From contig CM077665.1 in NCBI GenBank assembly GCA_039707655.1, positions 314,030,486 to 314,094,485 on the forward strand: a stretch of 64,000 nt of DNA, written 5' to 3'. The translations under genes and the position numbers were made by a program. This stretch comes from Elymus sibiricus. Lineage: Eukaryota; Streptophyta; Magnoliopsida; Poales; Poaceae. Positions 1-9,318 of this stretch are shown here, in pieces (within the stretch, counting starts at the first letter, position 1; each line of letters opens with the position of its first letter). The notes beneath the pieces were generated by a model. It was not told where the DNA came from and ran no database searches. It was given only the letters and a program-made list of their open reading frames with translations.

Positions 1-2
1 AT

Positions 3-1682
3 GAATTTATTGCAATGAACATCTTGAACACAACAGCTGACAATGCTCTCGCTCGCGTGCAACGGTCAAAGAAATCATCCCCCAACCTTGCTTTGAAGGC
101 CAAGGTCTGTCAAGAGGAAGAAGAAGAAGAAGAAGAGGAAGAGGGTTGCCCCGAGGACACCAAATATGCCTATCATGAGCACATGGCTCTTGCATCTAGG
201 CAATTTTGGGGCAACAAGAGAAACACAAGGCCCAACTTCTCCAAGAACAACTCAAACGGGTCAAAGGGCAAGCAACGTGTGAGGACCTGCTACAACTGTG
301 GTAATGTGAGTCACTTTGTGGTGGATTGTCCATATGAGAAGAGGGAAGACAATGGTGGCAAGCTCATCCGCAAAGATAAGGCCAAGTCGTTCCCCAACAA
401 GACCAACTTCACCAAGAAGACTCCACACAAAGTGTTGGTGGCTCAAGAAGAGTATGCATCGGATGATGATTGTGATGACGGAGACACAAGTGGTGAAGGA
501 ATGGCAATGGCATCTGTAGCAATCACATCCTCCACCCCAACAAAGGTGTCACTCTTCGATGCCCCCAATGAGAACCACATCGCTAGGTGCCTCATGGCAA
601 AAGGTATCACCAAGGTAACCTCCAACGCCAAAACCTCAAACATTAAGACTTCTATTTATTCCACTCCATCTTTATTAGATTGTGTGGATGAACTTGAGGA
701 GGCGATAGAGGGTGAGAATGAGTTTGACAAGTTCTTGTGTAAACTCAAGGGAGAGTCCAAGAAGCACTTCGTTGCTCTCTTGGAACAACTTGGTGAGGCC
801 AATGACACGATTGATTCTCAAGAAGAATCTCCTGAGGACATGAGAGGCCATAGTCGTGATTATGCCGACGAGATAGCAGATCTTTCTATTGCTCTAGAGG
901 AAGAGGGAGGTCTTCATTTGACTTTTAAGGAGTCACACAATGACGACTTTGCTAAATTACATAAAGATTATGATCATGCTATTGTTCTTAACCGTGTCCT
1001 TAAAACTGAAAAGGTTGCACTTGGGGTTGACCATGCTCGACTCAAGGATGAGTTTGTCTCTCTTTACAGTGCTCATAAGGCATTGAAGAGCGTTCATGCT
1101 TCTCTTAAAGAGTCACATGATCAACTCCAAGTGAAACTCACTAAAGAAATTGCCACGTGTCCTCCCTTTGTCTTAATTGATAATGCATCTGCTACTAACC
1201 CGTGTTGTGAGCATGCACATCTTATGGAGGAAAATGCTAAGCTAAAAGAGCAGCTTGAGAAAGGCCTTGTGACATGTATACAAGGTGAGAAGAATCTCAA
1301 TGACCTTTTGAGCAATCAAAAGGAAGTGATTGCAAAGGAAGGAGTTGGGTTTGCACCCAAATCCAAAAAGAAGAAGAAGAAGAAGGCCACGAAGGCTCCT
1401 CCGCTCAAGGAAACATTTGTCAAAGCAGGGAGCATTACTCATGATAAGAAGAAAGACAAGGTTGTGAGTGATAGTGCCAAGAAGGGCAAGATCACTCCCT
1501 CCAACAAGGCCGGCAATTTTAACCCCTCTTATGTTTTGTGCCATGCTAGTGATGGGCATGTTTATGCCAAATTTGTTGGTTCTTCGTATGAGTATATTGA
1601 GTGGTCTATTTGGGTTCCTAAGACCCTTGTCACTAACATGAAAGGACCCATTCAAGAATGGGTACCTAAATCCAAGCATTGA
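3..1682 (+). CDS. gag: Gag polyprotein, C-terminal part (partial at window edge)
   Basis: The frame is open from the first bases, so the true start lies upstream; the first ATG in view (15) is internal. Gag forms the particle that packages element RNA. Visible in order are a poly-glutamate run coded by GAA/GAG repeats (about nt 115-147), a CCHC zinc knuckle CYNCGNVSHFVVDC (about residues 92-105 counted from the ATG at 15), an acidic stretch, a long Glu/Lys/Leu-rich helical region likely to form coiled coil, and a Lys-run basic segment near nt 1365-1385. It ends in WVPKSKH before TGA at 1680-1682. A tail ending in WVPK is typical of SIRE-type Gag. Pol follows in a different frame after only about 10 bases. 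Confidence 0.85.
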   Translation, partial: EFIAMNILNTTADNALARVQRSKKSSPNLALKAKVCQEEEEEEEEEEGCPEDTKYAYHEHMALASRQFWGNKRNTRPNFSKNNSNGSKGKQRVRTCYNCGNVSHFVVDCPYEKREDNGGKLIRKDKAKSFPNKTNFTKKTPHKVLVAQEEYASDDDCDDGDTSGEGMAMASVAITSSTPTKVSLFDAPNENHIARCLMAKGITKVTSNAKTSNIKTSIYSTPSLLDCVDELEEAIEGENEFDKFLCKLKGESKKHFVALLEQLGEANDTIDSQEESPEDMRGHSRDYADEIADLSIALEEEGGLHLTFKESHNDDFAKLHKDYDHAIVLNRVLKTEKVALGVDHARLKDEFVSLYSAHKALKSVHASLKESHDQLQVKLTKEIATCPPFVLIDNASATNPCCEHAHLMEENAKLKEQLEKGLVTCIQGEKNLNDLLSNQKEVIAKEGVGFAPKSKKKKKKKATKAPPLKETFVKAGSITHDKKKDKVVSDSAKKGKITPSNKAGNFNPSYVLCHASDGHVYAKFVGSSYEYIEWSIWVPKTLVTNMKGPIQEWVPKSKH

Positions 1683-1692
1683 TCTATTGTAG

Positions 1693-4600
1693 GACTTTGC
1701 TTCTGGGGGAGTCTCATGGTTGCTCGATAGCGGAGCAACAAATCATATGACCGGAAGCAAGGACTTGGTGGTGGACGTTCGACCCGATGCATCCGTGGCC
1801 ACCCAAGTCTCATTTGGAGATGATGCAATCTCAAAGGTATTGGGTCTTGGCAAGGTGGTTATCTCTCCGACCTTAACTATTGAGAGAGTCATGCTTGTTG
1901 AGACCCTTGCATACAATTTACTTTCCGTTCGTCAACTTGCAATCATGGGGTTTAGTACTTTCTTTGGCATTGATACCGTGACCCTTTTGTGGAGCAAGAC
2001 TCTTAAAGTAGCCTTTGTTGGACATGTCGAAAACGGTCTCTATGTGATTAACTTCTCGGAGCGACCCACTAAGACCGCGACATGTCTAATGGCTAAAGTT
2101 GATGTGGGATGGCTTTGGCATCGCCGACTAGCCCATGTCAATATGAGATCTTTGCAAAGTCTCCTCAAAGGGGATCACATTCTTGGACTAACAAATGTGA
2201 GTTTTGCCAGAGATTGTGCTTGCAGTGCCTGTATCGAAGGAAAGCTACATGAAAAGGCTCATCGTCCAACTACAACAATCTACTCAAAGAGGACCCTAGA
2301 GCTCCTTCACATAGATCTCTTCGGGCCTCCATATTTTGACAGCCTTGGAGGAAGAAGATATTGCTTGGTAATTGTGGATGATTACTCGAGATACACATGG
2401 GTATATTTCTTCAAGAGGAAGAGTGAGACCCAACAGACCGTCATCGACTGTGCAAATGAAGTCCAACGTCAACATGATGCAAAGATTTTGATGATCAGAA
2501 GTGACAACGGCACTGAGTTCAAGAACTACACCCTAAATGAGTTTCTCAGTGATGAGGGGATAAAGCACCAATATTCCACACCTTACACCCCTCAACAAAA
2601 CGGTGTTGCGGAGAGGAAGAACCGGACGTTGATGGATGCGGCAAGAACCATGATGGCGGAATTTAAATCTCCGTACAACTTTTGGGCCGAAGCCATCAAC
2701 ACAGCGTGTCATGCATCAAATCGGCTCTATCTCCGCAAAGGCTTGAACAAGACTCCTTATGAGATTCTTACCGGGAACAAGCCCAACCTCAAATACTTCC
2801 GGGTGTTCGGTTGTAAGTGTTTCATTCTCAAGAAAGGTGTTCGTTTGTCTAAATTTGAGTCTAGAGCCCATGAGGGCATATTTGTTGGTTATGCTGCAAA
2901 CTCTCATGCTTACCGTGTCCTCAACAAGTCCACGGGACTCATTGAGGAGACGAGTAATGTAGAGTTTGATGAAAATAATGGCTCCCAAGTGGAGCAAAGT
3001 GGTCTTTGTGATGTAGGTGATGAAATTCCTCCCCAAGCCATAAGAAGAATGGGTGTGGGATACTTCCTACCCGTTGAGGAACCCCTTGTGGCTGAAGGAG
3101 AAGGACAATGTTCCACTCAAGTGGAACCATCACCGACGCACGACCCACATGCTTCCGAAGAACGCAGTGAAGGCCCTCAACCCCGTGATCAAGATCAAGG
3201 GCAAGATCAACTCGATAGTGATGTTTCTACTTCACATGATGCTCAAGATCTTGTTCACACCCCCGTGCAAGCTCAAGATCAAGATGAAGCTCAGGACCAA
3301 GATCTACTTCAAGATCAAGGTCAAGCTAAAGATCAAGATCATGAGCAAGCCGGTGCTAGTACCGAAGCTCGTCAAGTTACCAAGCCTCAACTTTCCATGG
3401 AGGAAATTCTTAAAAGACGAGCTGCCAAGAATGCTGCCAAGCTTCAGAAAAAGCAACACCTCCTAGAGAACGTCTACGGTAGCTTGAAAAGAGGGGTAAA
3501 TACTCGTCGTCAATTGACAAACTTTTGGGCACATCATGCGTTTGTTGCTTGCTTTGAACCCCTCAAGGTACAAGATGCACTCGAAGACGAGGATTGGCTT
3601 GAAGCCATGCATGATGAAATCAACAACTTCGAGCGCAACAAAGTGTGGCGATTGGTGCCAAGACCAAAAGAGAATCACAATGTAATCGGAACCAAATGGA
3701 TCTTTAAAAACAAGCAAGATGCACATGGTATCATTATCCGCAACAAGGCAAGACTGGTGGCTCAAGGCTACTCCCAAGTCGAGGGTATCGACTACGGTGA
3801 AACCTTTGCCCCTGTTGCTCTCCTTGAATCTATTCGCATGTTGCTTGCTTATGCTTCTCATCATGATTTCATATTATATCAAATGGATGTGAAGAGTGCT
3901 TTTCTTAATGGTCCACTTAAGGAGTTGGTATATGTCAAGCAACCCCCGGGTTTTGAGGACCCCAAGTTCCCCAATCATGTATACATTCTCGATAAGGCAC
4001 TCTATGGCCTTAAACAAGCCCCACGTGCGTGGTATGAGCACCTTACCGAGATGTTGCAAGATCGTGGGTTTGAAATTGGGAAAACCGACCCCACTCTTTT
4101 TACTAAGAGGGTTAACGGGAACTTGTTCGTATGCCAACTATATGTAGATGATATTATCTTTGGTTCTTCTAACAAAGCTTTTAATGATGAGTTCGCCGCA
4201 CTAATGACCAAAGAGTTTGAGATGTCTATGATGGGAGAGTTGAAGTTCTTCCTTGGATTCGAAGTCAAGCAACGAAGCCAAGGAACCTTCATCAACCAAG
4301 CCAAATACACTCAAGACATGCTCAAGAGGTTCAAGTTGGATGAGCTAAATCCTCCGAAGGCCAACACTCCGATGCAACTCAAATGCCAACTTGACAGTGA
4401 TCCCAATGGTAAAGCTGTGGATCAGAAGGTATATCGCTCCATGATTGGATCTCTGCTTTACCTTTGCGCATCTAGACCGGATATCATGTTGAGTGTGGGA
4501 ATTTGTGCACGATTTCAATCCGCACCTAAGGAGAGTCACTATGTGGCTGTCAAGCGAATCTTTCGATATTTGGCTCATACCCCAAACTTTGGCTTATGGT

Positions 4601-5100
4601 ACCCCAAAGGTGATTCATTTGATCTCATTGGATATACTGACTCGGATTGGGCGGGAGACCGTGTGGAAAGGAAGTCCACTTCCGGAGGTTGCCAATTTCT
4701 TGGTCGCTCTCTGGTAAGTTGGTCTTCCAAGAAACAAAACTGTGTTTCTCTCTCGTCCACCGAGGCCGAGTATGTAGCCGCCGCAAGCTGTTGTGCTCAG
4801 ATTCTTTGGATGAGGCAAACTTTAAAGGATTATGGTGTCAACTGTGACAAAGTGCCTCTTTACTGCGTCAATGAAAGCACAATCAAGATCTCCAACAACC
4901 CGGTTCAACACTGCAAGATGAAGCATATTGAGATTCGTCATCATTTCATCCGGGATCACATCAAGCGTGGAGACATTGATCTTATTCATCTCTATACTAA
5001 GGAACAGCTTGCAGACATATTCACGAAGCCATTAGATGAAGCAAGATTTCGCAAGTTAAGGCATGAGCTAAATATCATTGATTCGAGCAATGTGGCTTGA
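1693..5100 (+). CDS. pol: Copia Pol: protease, integrase, reverse transcriptase, RNase H
   Basis: The frame opens directly after TAG 1690-1692 and stays open for about 1135 codons; no ATG leads it, so it is probably made by frameshift or readthrough from gag. Domains in order: aspartic protease with DSGA (about nt 1726); GAG-pre-integrase with [12 protein letters not shown] (about nt 2125); integrase with the [15 protein letters not shown] and [13 protein letters not shown] acidic-triad regions (about 2308-2625); a Gln/Asp-rich linker (about 3185-3350); copia-type RT with YVDDIIFG at 4141; RNase H with [19 protein letters not shown] and a C-terminal [11 protein letters not shown]. The order PR-IN-RT-RH defines Ty1/copia. 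All catalytic motifs I looked for are present and no internal stop is seen, so the protein may still be functional if translated. Confidence 0.92.
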   Translation, partial: DFASGGVSWLLDSGATNHMTGSKDLVVDVRPDASVATQVSFGDDAISKVLGLGKVVISPTLTIERVMLVETLAYNLLSVRQLAIMGFSTFFGIDTVTLLWSKTLKVAFVGHVENGLYVINFSERPTKTATCLMAKVDVGWLWHRRLAHVNMRSLQSLLKGDHILGLTNVSFARDCACSACIEGKLHEKAHRPTTTIYSKRTLELLHIDLFGPPYFDSLGGRRYCLVIVDDYSRYTWVYFFKRKSETQQTVIDCANEVQRQHDAKILMIRSDNGTEFKNYTLNEFLSDEGIKHQYSTPYTPQQNGVAERKNRTLMDAARTMMAEFKSPYNFWAEAINTACHASNRLYLRKGLNKTPYEILTGNKPNLKYFRVFGCKCFILKKGVRLSKFESRAHEGIFVGYAANSHAYRVLNKSTGLIEETSNVEFDENNGSQVEQSGLCDVGDEIPPQAIRRMGVGYFLPVEEPLVAEGEGQCSTQVEPSPTHDPHASEERSEGPQPRDQDQGQDQLDSDVSTSHDAQDLVHTPVQAQDQDEAQDQDLLQDQGQAKDQDHEQAGASTEARQVTKPQLSMEEILKRRAAKNAAKLQKKQHLLENVYGSLKRGVNTRRQLTNFWAHHAFVACFEPLKVQDALEDEDWLEAMHDEINNFERNKVWRLVPRPKENHNVIGTKWIFKNKQDAHGIIIRNKARLVAQGYSQVEGIDYGETFAPVALLESIRMLLAYASHHDFILYQMDVKSAFLNGPLKELVYVKQPPGFEDPKFPNHVYILDKALYGLKQAPRAWYEHLTEMLQDRGFEIGKTDPTLFTKRVNGNLFVCQLYVDDIIFGSSNKAFNDEFAALMTKEFEMSMMGELKFFLGFEVKQRSQGTFINQAKYTQDMLKRFKLDELNPPKANTPMQLKCQLDSDPNGKAVDQKVYRSMIGSLLYLCASRPDIMLSVGICARFQSAPKESHYVAVKRIFRYLAHTPNFGLWYPKGDSFDLIGYTDSDWAGDRVERKSTSGGCQFLGRSLVSWSSKKQNCVSLSSTEAEYVAAASCCAQILWMRQTLKDYGVNCDKVPLYCVNESTIKISNNPVQHCKMKHIEIRHHFIRDHIKRGDIDLIHLYTKEQLADIFTKPLDEARFRKLRHELNIIDSSNVA

Positions 5101-5547
5101 ATTAGTGCACACCCCACCACTCTCATCATCATGTCTTGTTTAGGTGTAGGCATGGACATAGGGGGAGTCTAGTTCTCTCAATGAACTATCCCTCCTCCTA
5201 TTATGCATAAATTAATCAAGTCTTTCACATTCGTCATTTTTGATGACTCGTGTGCTTCAAAGACGAGTTTTGGTCATGGGCCCAAGGTTCATATCTTCGC
5301 GGTGCCATACCATTTGACTCAAACATAGGTGGCTTCGGCCACCGCCCCCACCTCCTAGTGAGGCATTTGCATTACTAGTGCATATGGGTTCGAATTTGTT
5401 GTCTCATGTCTTTGTCTCTTCGGGTTTGTTTTCTCATAAAGACTTGGAGTAACTTCTTGCTATGTCTAGTAGAATGATTTGTTGCTTTTCAACACCCCTG
5501 ATTCAGTGGTTTTGCTCTATTTTGCTGGGAGCAGTTTTTGGTCATAA

Positions 5548-5663
5548 GTGGTACTACCGCTCTGGTGGACGGTACTACCGCGCAAGCGGAAGTACCACTC
5601 TTGTGGACGGTACTACCGCGCAAGCGGAAGTACCGCCCATACCAGCGGTACTACCGCTTCGGG
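5548..5663. repeat. Cluster of GGTACTACCGC / GCGGAAGTACCGC near-palindromes
   Basis: At least six copies of a 10-13 base unit of the form GGTACTACCGC or its complement GCGGTAGTACC/GCGGAAGTACC occur in 115 bp, in both orientations, joined by short spacers such as gtggac and gcaa. The same unit recurs at 6060-6140 and in the LTR near 8290-8362. Confidence 0.8.
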
Positions 5664-6059
5664 GGCTCTCTGACGATTCTAGTAGTGGGCAGGGGGAGTT
5701 CTAACTCCTCCCCATACCCATTCACGGTCTCGTCTCCGCCCCTGGCGACCGAAGCTCTCCCGGAGGCCGGCTCCGAATCTCCCATTCCGTGTCGGTCTTC
5801 GCATTTTCGTCCGGTGGGATCGATCCCCACCTCTCCCTCGTGCCATGGAACCCGGTATTGCCCTCGTTCTTTCTCTTTTGACCTAGCTTTTCTTCGATCT
5901 TAAATCTAGGGCAATGCGGGTGGTGTTTCTTGTTTTTCTCGCTATGTTTGGCATGAGTAGGACGATTATGATCACTAGAGATACATCACATGGTTAGGGA
6001 TTCGGAGTGTGGTGGATTTGTGGTCATTTCCCTGCCGCGGGGATCTTCCCGTCGCCAGG

Positions 6060-6140
6060 GCGGTACTACCGCTCCGGTATGACCGGTACTACCGCTTCAA
6101 GCGGAAGTACCGCTCCTACCCAAGCGGTACTACCGCTTAT
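6060..6140. repeat. Second CGGTACTACCGC cluster, upstream of ORF3
   Basis: Four copies of the CGGTACTACCGC-type unit, including gcggaagtaccgc in inverted form, lie within 80 bp about 100 bp before the ORF3 start. Confidence 0.75.
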
Positions 6141-6240
6141 CACTGTATCTCCCACCTCCGAGTACTTTTCTCTCTCTAGTGTTTTTGCTTGCTTTTTGCT
6201 TGATATTTACAGTTGCTCTGTCTCTTGCCGTTGCTTCTTT

Positions 6241-7644
6241 ATGAGTTCAGGTGATGATGGCTCTGCTATGGGTGCTCATCGTGTGAATCCAAGCCATGGT
6301 AGTTCCAAGCGGTACCGAATGTCTGACGAAGCAGGAGCTGGCTCAAGTGCTCAACCCCAGCGACAGTCCTCAAAGAAAGTTGCCACCAAGAAGCAAGATG
6401 TCAAGGAACCTCAAGATATGTCTGGCACCGAGTTCTATGAGTTTCGTCAACTCAATCCTTTCCGCCACCCTCAGGACCCCAAGTTTGTTGGTCGTCCCTT
6501 CTGGAACAAGGCTCAGTATCTCATTTATGCTGGTGTCCTAAAGGGCAAGACGAACCTGTATGTGCCTCATGTCAAATCCATCAACACGGAGCATATGGTC
6601 AACAACCCTCACTCTGCCTACTTTGCTGAAGCTCGTGCTCTCTGCCAGCAATGGGGTCTGTATCCCATTATCTCTTTCAACAAGGATTTCGACTGCGAGC
6701 TTGTGGCTCAATTCTTTGCCACTGTCCACTTTAACGCTGATGAAGAGCGGAGCTTCATATGGATGACTGGTGGCAAGGTCTTGCGTTCCAACTGGAAGAC
6801 GTTTATGAACTCTTTGGGATATGCAGACTCAGGGGAGAATGAGCCAGTTGGTCTCCGACCACACACTGCAGAGCAAGCCATTCACAAGTCCAAGCTCGTG
6901 CGCTACCAGAGGATTGTCAAGACTCACAAGGGTACTCACACTGAACTCATTCCATTTCTGGACATCATGCACCGTATCTTCCGCAACTCTCTGTTTCCAT
7001 GTGTGGGGAACTTGGACCAGGTTCACTCTTATCTCGTGAATCTGCTTCTTCTATGCATCAAAGAAAAAGGCAAAGATTCCACTTTGGATGTTTCCCACAT
7101 CATGTGGACGGAGCTTCGCTCAGCAATTCTTGACAGGAAGGTGCCTATCTACGGTACCTATATCTTCAAGCTCATTGAGGATACTTGGGCTGAGCAGTTC
7201 CCCGGTGAGCGTCTTGTCACTGATCACATGGTGATTCATGGTGTTCTTAAGCTGCGTGTGAAGGAGGATTGGGGCGTTGCGCCCTCTGTTCCAGAGATCA
7301 CTCCCATCGTCTCTGATGATGAGTCTGAGCCTGAGTATACTGATGCCTCCTATGTTCCTCGCTCTGAGACTATTCCCTCTTGGGCTGCCAAGCTCAAAAC
7401 CAAGGTGAAGAATCTTTTCTGCTTTCAGATCAAGGGTCAGTACAAGGTCCATGTGGAGGCCAAGAAAGCTCGCAGCCGTGACAAGAGGATCATGAGGAAG
7501 CTTGGTCTGCAGATTGACAGCGGGTCTGAGAAGAGGATTACTGATGAGGAGGAATGGATCAAGAAGAATTGCCCAAATGTTGCGTCAGAAGATGATGTGC
7601 CTGCTGCTACTGATGAGGAGGGAGATGATGAGCTTGATGACTGA
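6241..7644 (+). CDS. SIRE-lineage third ORF (ORF3, 'putative plant transposon protein' type)
   Basis: An intact 467-residue frame if started at ATG 6241 (MSSGDDG...). The frame is open further upstream, but 6007-6240 codes low-complexity sequence over the repeat cluster, so I prefer 6241. The N-terminus is Ser/Gln/Lys-rich; the middle carries a conserved-looking core, AQFFATVHFNADEERSFIWM (about nt 6706-6765), also seen in diverged form in the ORF3 of the element at 36701-45073; the C-terminus is acidic (EEGDDELDD). I see no signal peptide and no clear membrane helix, so an envelope role, sometimes proposed for SIRE third ORFs, is not supported here. The position between pol and 3' LTR and a possible splice acceptor about 30 bp upstream suggest expression from a spliced RNA. 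Function unknown. Confidence 0.8.
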   Translation: MSSGDDGSAMGAHRVNPSHGSSKRYRMSDEAGAGSSAQPQRQSSKKVATKKQDVKEPQDMSGTEFYEFRQLNPFRHPQDPKFVGRPFWNKAQYLIYAGVLKGKTNLYVPHVKSINTEHMVNNPHSAYFAEARALCQQWGLYPIISFNKDFDCELVAQFFATVHFNADEERSFIWMTGGKVLRSNWKTFMNSLGYADSGENEPVGLRPHTAEQAIHKSKLVRYQRIVKTHKGTHTELIPFLDIMHRIFRNSLFPCVGNLDQVHSYLVNLLLLCIKEKGKDSTLDVSHIMWTELRSAILDRKVPIYGTYIFKLIEDTWAEQFPGERLVTDHMVIHGVLKLRVKEDWGVAPSVPEITPIVSDDESEPEYTDASYVPRSETIPSWAAKLKTKVKNLFCFQIKGQYKVHVEAKKARSRDKRIMRKLGLQIDSGSEKRITDEEEWIKKNCPNVASEDDVPAATDEEGDDELDD

Positions 7645-7996
7645 CTATGCTGTGCCTATCATCACTTGGTCTCACTTTAGTCCTCTGTGCCCATTTTGGT
7701 GTCTCGATGCCAAAGGGGGAGAGAGTGTGTAGGGATTTGCTGAGTCACGAGTTTTTCTCCTTTTAGCTGCGCATCTCTTGTCTCGTGAACTCCTTTACTT
7801 GCTTTGGTTGTTTGCTTTGCTTTATAATGTCAGACCTCTGAGTACTTTGTATGGTGTAAGACATACTACCTCTTATATCCATTATGTCTACATTATCGTA
7901 AGTCTATATTTTGTAGATTTTTGGATTGCCATAGTCTTACTGTATATCTTATTGGCAAATCCCGTGTTGTCATCAACCCACCAAAAAGGGGGAGAT
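7645..7996 (+). other. ORF3 downstream region and polypurine tract
   Basis: An untranslated stretch after ORF3. The polypurine tract aaaaagggggaga lies at 7983-7995, next to the LTR start, and would prime plus-strand DNA synthesis. A second purine tract (aaagggggagagag) lies near 7711-7725. Nothing else is recognised. Confidence 0.75.
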
Positions 7997-9140
7997 TGTA
8001 AGAGCATAATTCCCCTTAGTAGTTTTGGTGGTTGATGACAGTGCGTTTGCGGACTAACTGTGTGCATTAAGCTTTCAGAGATTATCAGGTGGCATGAGAC
8101 GGTTATCTTCCCCTTAAGTAGTATATCAGAAGACGGAGTCTTTTCCTTTCGAGGTTAGGTTGGTGGACCTGAGTCGTAGGAAAATCCGTACTATTAAGAG
8201 GGGATCCGCATTCGGAAAGGTTGGGAGGAATCATCACGTACACTTTGCACCCCCGTCCTTTCCCGGCACAATGGATTTTATGTACATGTATAAGCGGAAG
8301 TTAGGTTCCAGTACATGTATAAGCGGAAGTACCGCCCCCTAGGACGGTACTACCGCTTATGCGCGTATCTGGGCAGAAAAACGGCCAGTTTTCCCCCCAC
8401 CTATATAAGTGAGTCTTCTTCTTCATTGAGACTCACCTCTTCCCACATAAAGCTCCATTGTTGCTCCTAAGCTTATTCTTGCTCCTTCTCCCTCCCTAGC
8501 CATCAAATCTTGTTGATGCTCTAGGGTTTGGAGGAGAGGGCCTCGATCTACACTTCCACCGAGAGATATTTGATTCCCCCCATCAATCCCTTGCGGATCT
8601 TGTTACTCTTGGGTGTTTGAGCACCCTAGACGGAAGAGGTCACTTCGAAGCCATAGTCCATTGTGGTGAAGCTTCGTGGTGTCGTTGGGAGCCTCCAATT
8701 AAGTTGTGGAGATAGCCCCAACCTTGTTTGTAAAGTTTCGGTCGCCGCCTTCAAGGGCACCAATAGTGGAATCACGGCACCTCGCATTGTGTGAGGGCAT
8801 GAGGAGAATACGGTGGCCCTAGTGGCTTCTTGGGGAGCATTGTGCCTCCACACCGCTCCAACGGAGACATACTTCCCCTTACCGGGAAGGAACTCCGGTA
8901 ACACATCCTCGTCTCCATCGGCTCCACTTTTGGTTACCTCTTACCTTTACTTTGTGCAAGCTACTTATATTGTTATATCTTGCTTGCTTAGCTTGTTGTT
9001 GTGATTAGCATCATATAGGTTGCTCACCTAGTTGCACATCTAGCCAACCTATTTGTTGCTAAGCCTAAATTGTTAAAGAAAAGTAAAAAATTGTTAGTTG
9101 CCTATTCACCCCCCTCTAGTCAACCATATCGATCCTTTCA
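7997..9140 (+). repeat. 3' LTR of the SIRE/Maximus-type element
   Basis: 1144 bp, starting TGTAAGAGC after the polypurine tract and ending CCTTTCA. It holds CGGTACTACCGC-type units near 8290-8362, a TATA-like ctatataag at 8401 and GC-richer transcribed-leader-like sequence after it. The 5' LTR for comparison is outside the window. Confidence 0.82.
8401..8409 (+). promoter_or_regulatory. TATA-like box in the 3' LTR
   Basis: ctatataag lies about 405 bp into the LTR, just after a near-palindrome cluster and before a pyrimidine-rich leader. This is the usual place for the U3/R boundary of plant copia LTRs. Inferred from sequence only. Confidence 0.6.
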
Positions 9141-9318
9141 CCCGTGTTGGGTGCAAGTTGTTTGCTCTTTTGTGTGCAGTCGCTAAAGACAGTTGAGGAT
9201 TGATATTCCTATTGGTTAGATAAACCTTGGTTTCATAACTGAGGGAAATAATTACCCACTTTGAGCTGCAATTACCCGTTCCTCTTCACGGAAAACCCAA
9301 CGCAGATCACAAGTATCA
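9141..9318 (+). repeat. 3' end fragment of a Sabrina/Athila-type LTR, plus strand
   Basis: It matches, in the opposite orientation, the end of the LTR at 12170-13739: the shared text includes gttgggtgcaag, tttgctcttttgtgtgcag, ctgagggaaat and aacccaacgcag, and both end in TATCA. The left part was displaced by the element ending at 9140. Confidence 0.75.

Larger units (their letters stand above)
5101..6240 (+). other. Spacer between pol and ORF3 with CGGTACTACCGC repeats
   Basis: About 1.1 kb without a convincing coding frame. It has a purine-rich tract (about 5158, agggggagtct) like a secondary polypurine tract and two clusters of the short near-palindrome CGGTACTACCGC (listed separately). 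Just before ORF3 a pyrimidine-rich stretch ends in tttacag (about 6204-6210), a plausible 3' splice site for a spliced subgenomic RNA. Confidence 0.6.
1..9140 (+). mobile_element. SIRE/Maximus-type copia retrotransposon, 3' part
   Basis: The order is gag tail, pol (protease-integrase-RT-RNase H, the copia order), a third ORF, a polypurine tract and a 3' LTR ending in CA at 9140. The 5' LTR and gag N-terminus lie outside the window. The long gag with a C-terminal coiled-coil part, the spacer plus third ORF between pol and LTR, and the purine-rich tract at 7983-7996 are traits of the SIRE/Maximus lineage. The following sequence (9141-9318) is the 3' end of a Sabrina-type LTR, so this element probably inserted into that LTR; cccgt at 9141-9145 would be its right target duplication, but the left copy is out of view. 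It is the best preserved coding element here. The name Maximus is from memory. Confidence 0.85.

Noticed and set aside
7..195. Antisense ORF over the gag poly-Glu region
   Set aside because: Its Leu run is the complement of the GAA/GAG repeat coding poly-Glu in gag; no independent support.
5548..5663. Regular short repeats that could suggest a CRISPR-like array
   Set aside because: Units are 10-13 bp, in both orientations and without uniform spacers, in a plant retroelement; they are LTR-lineage near-palindromes.
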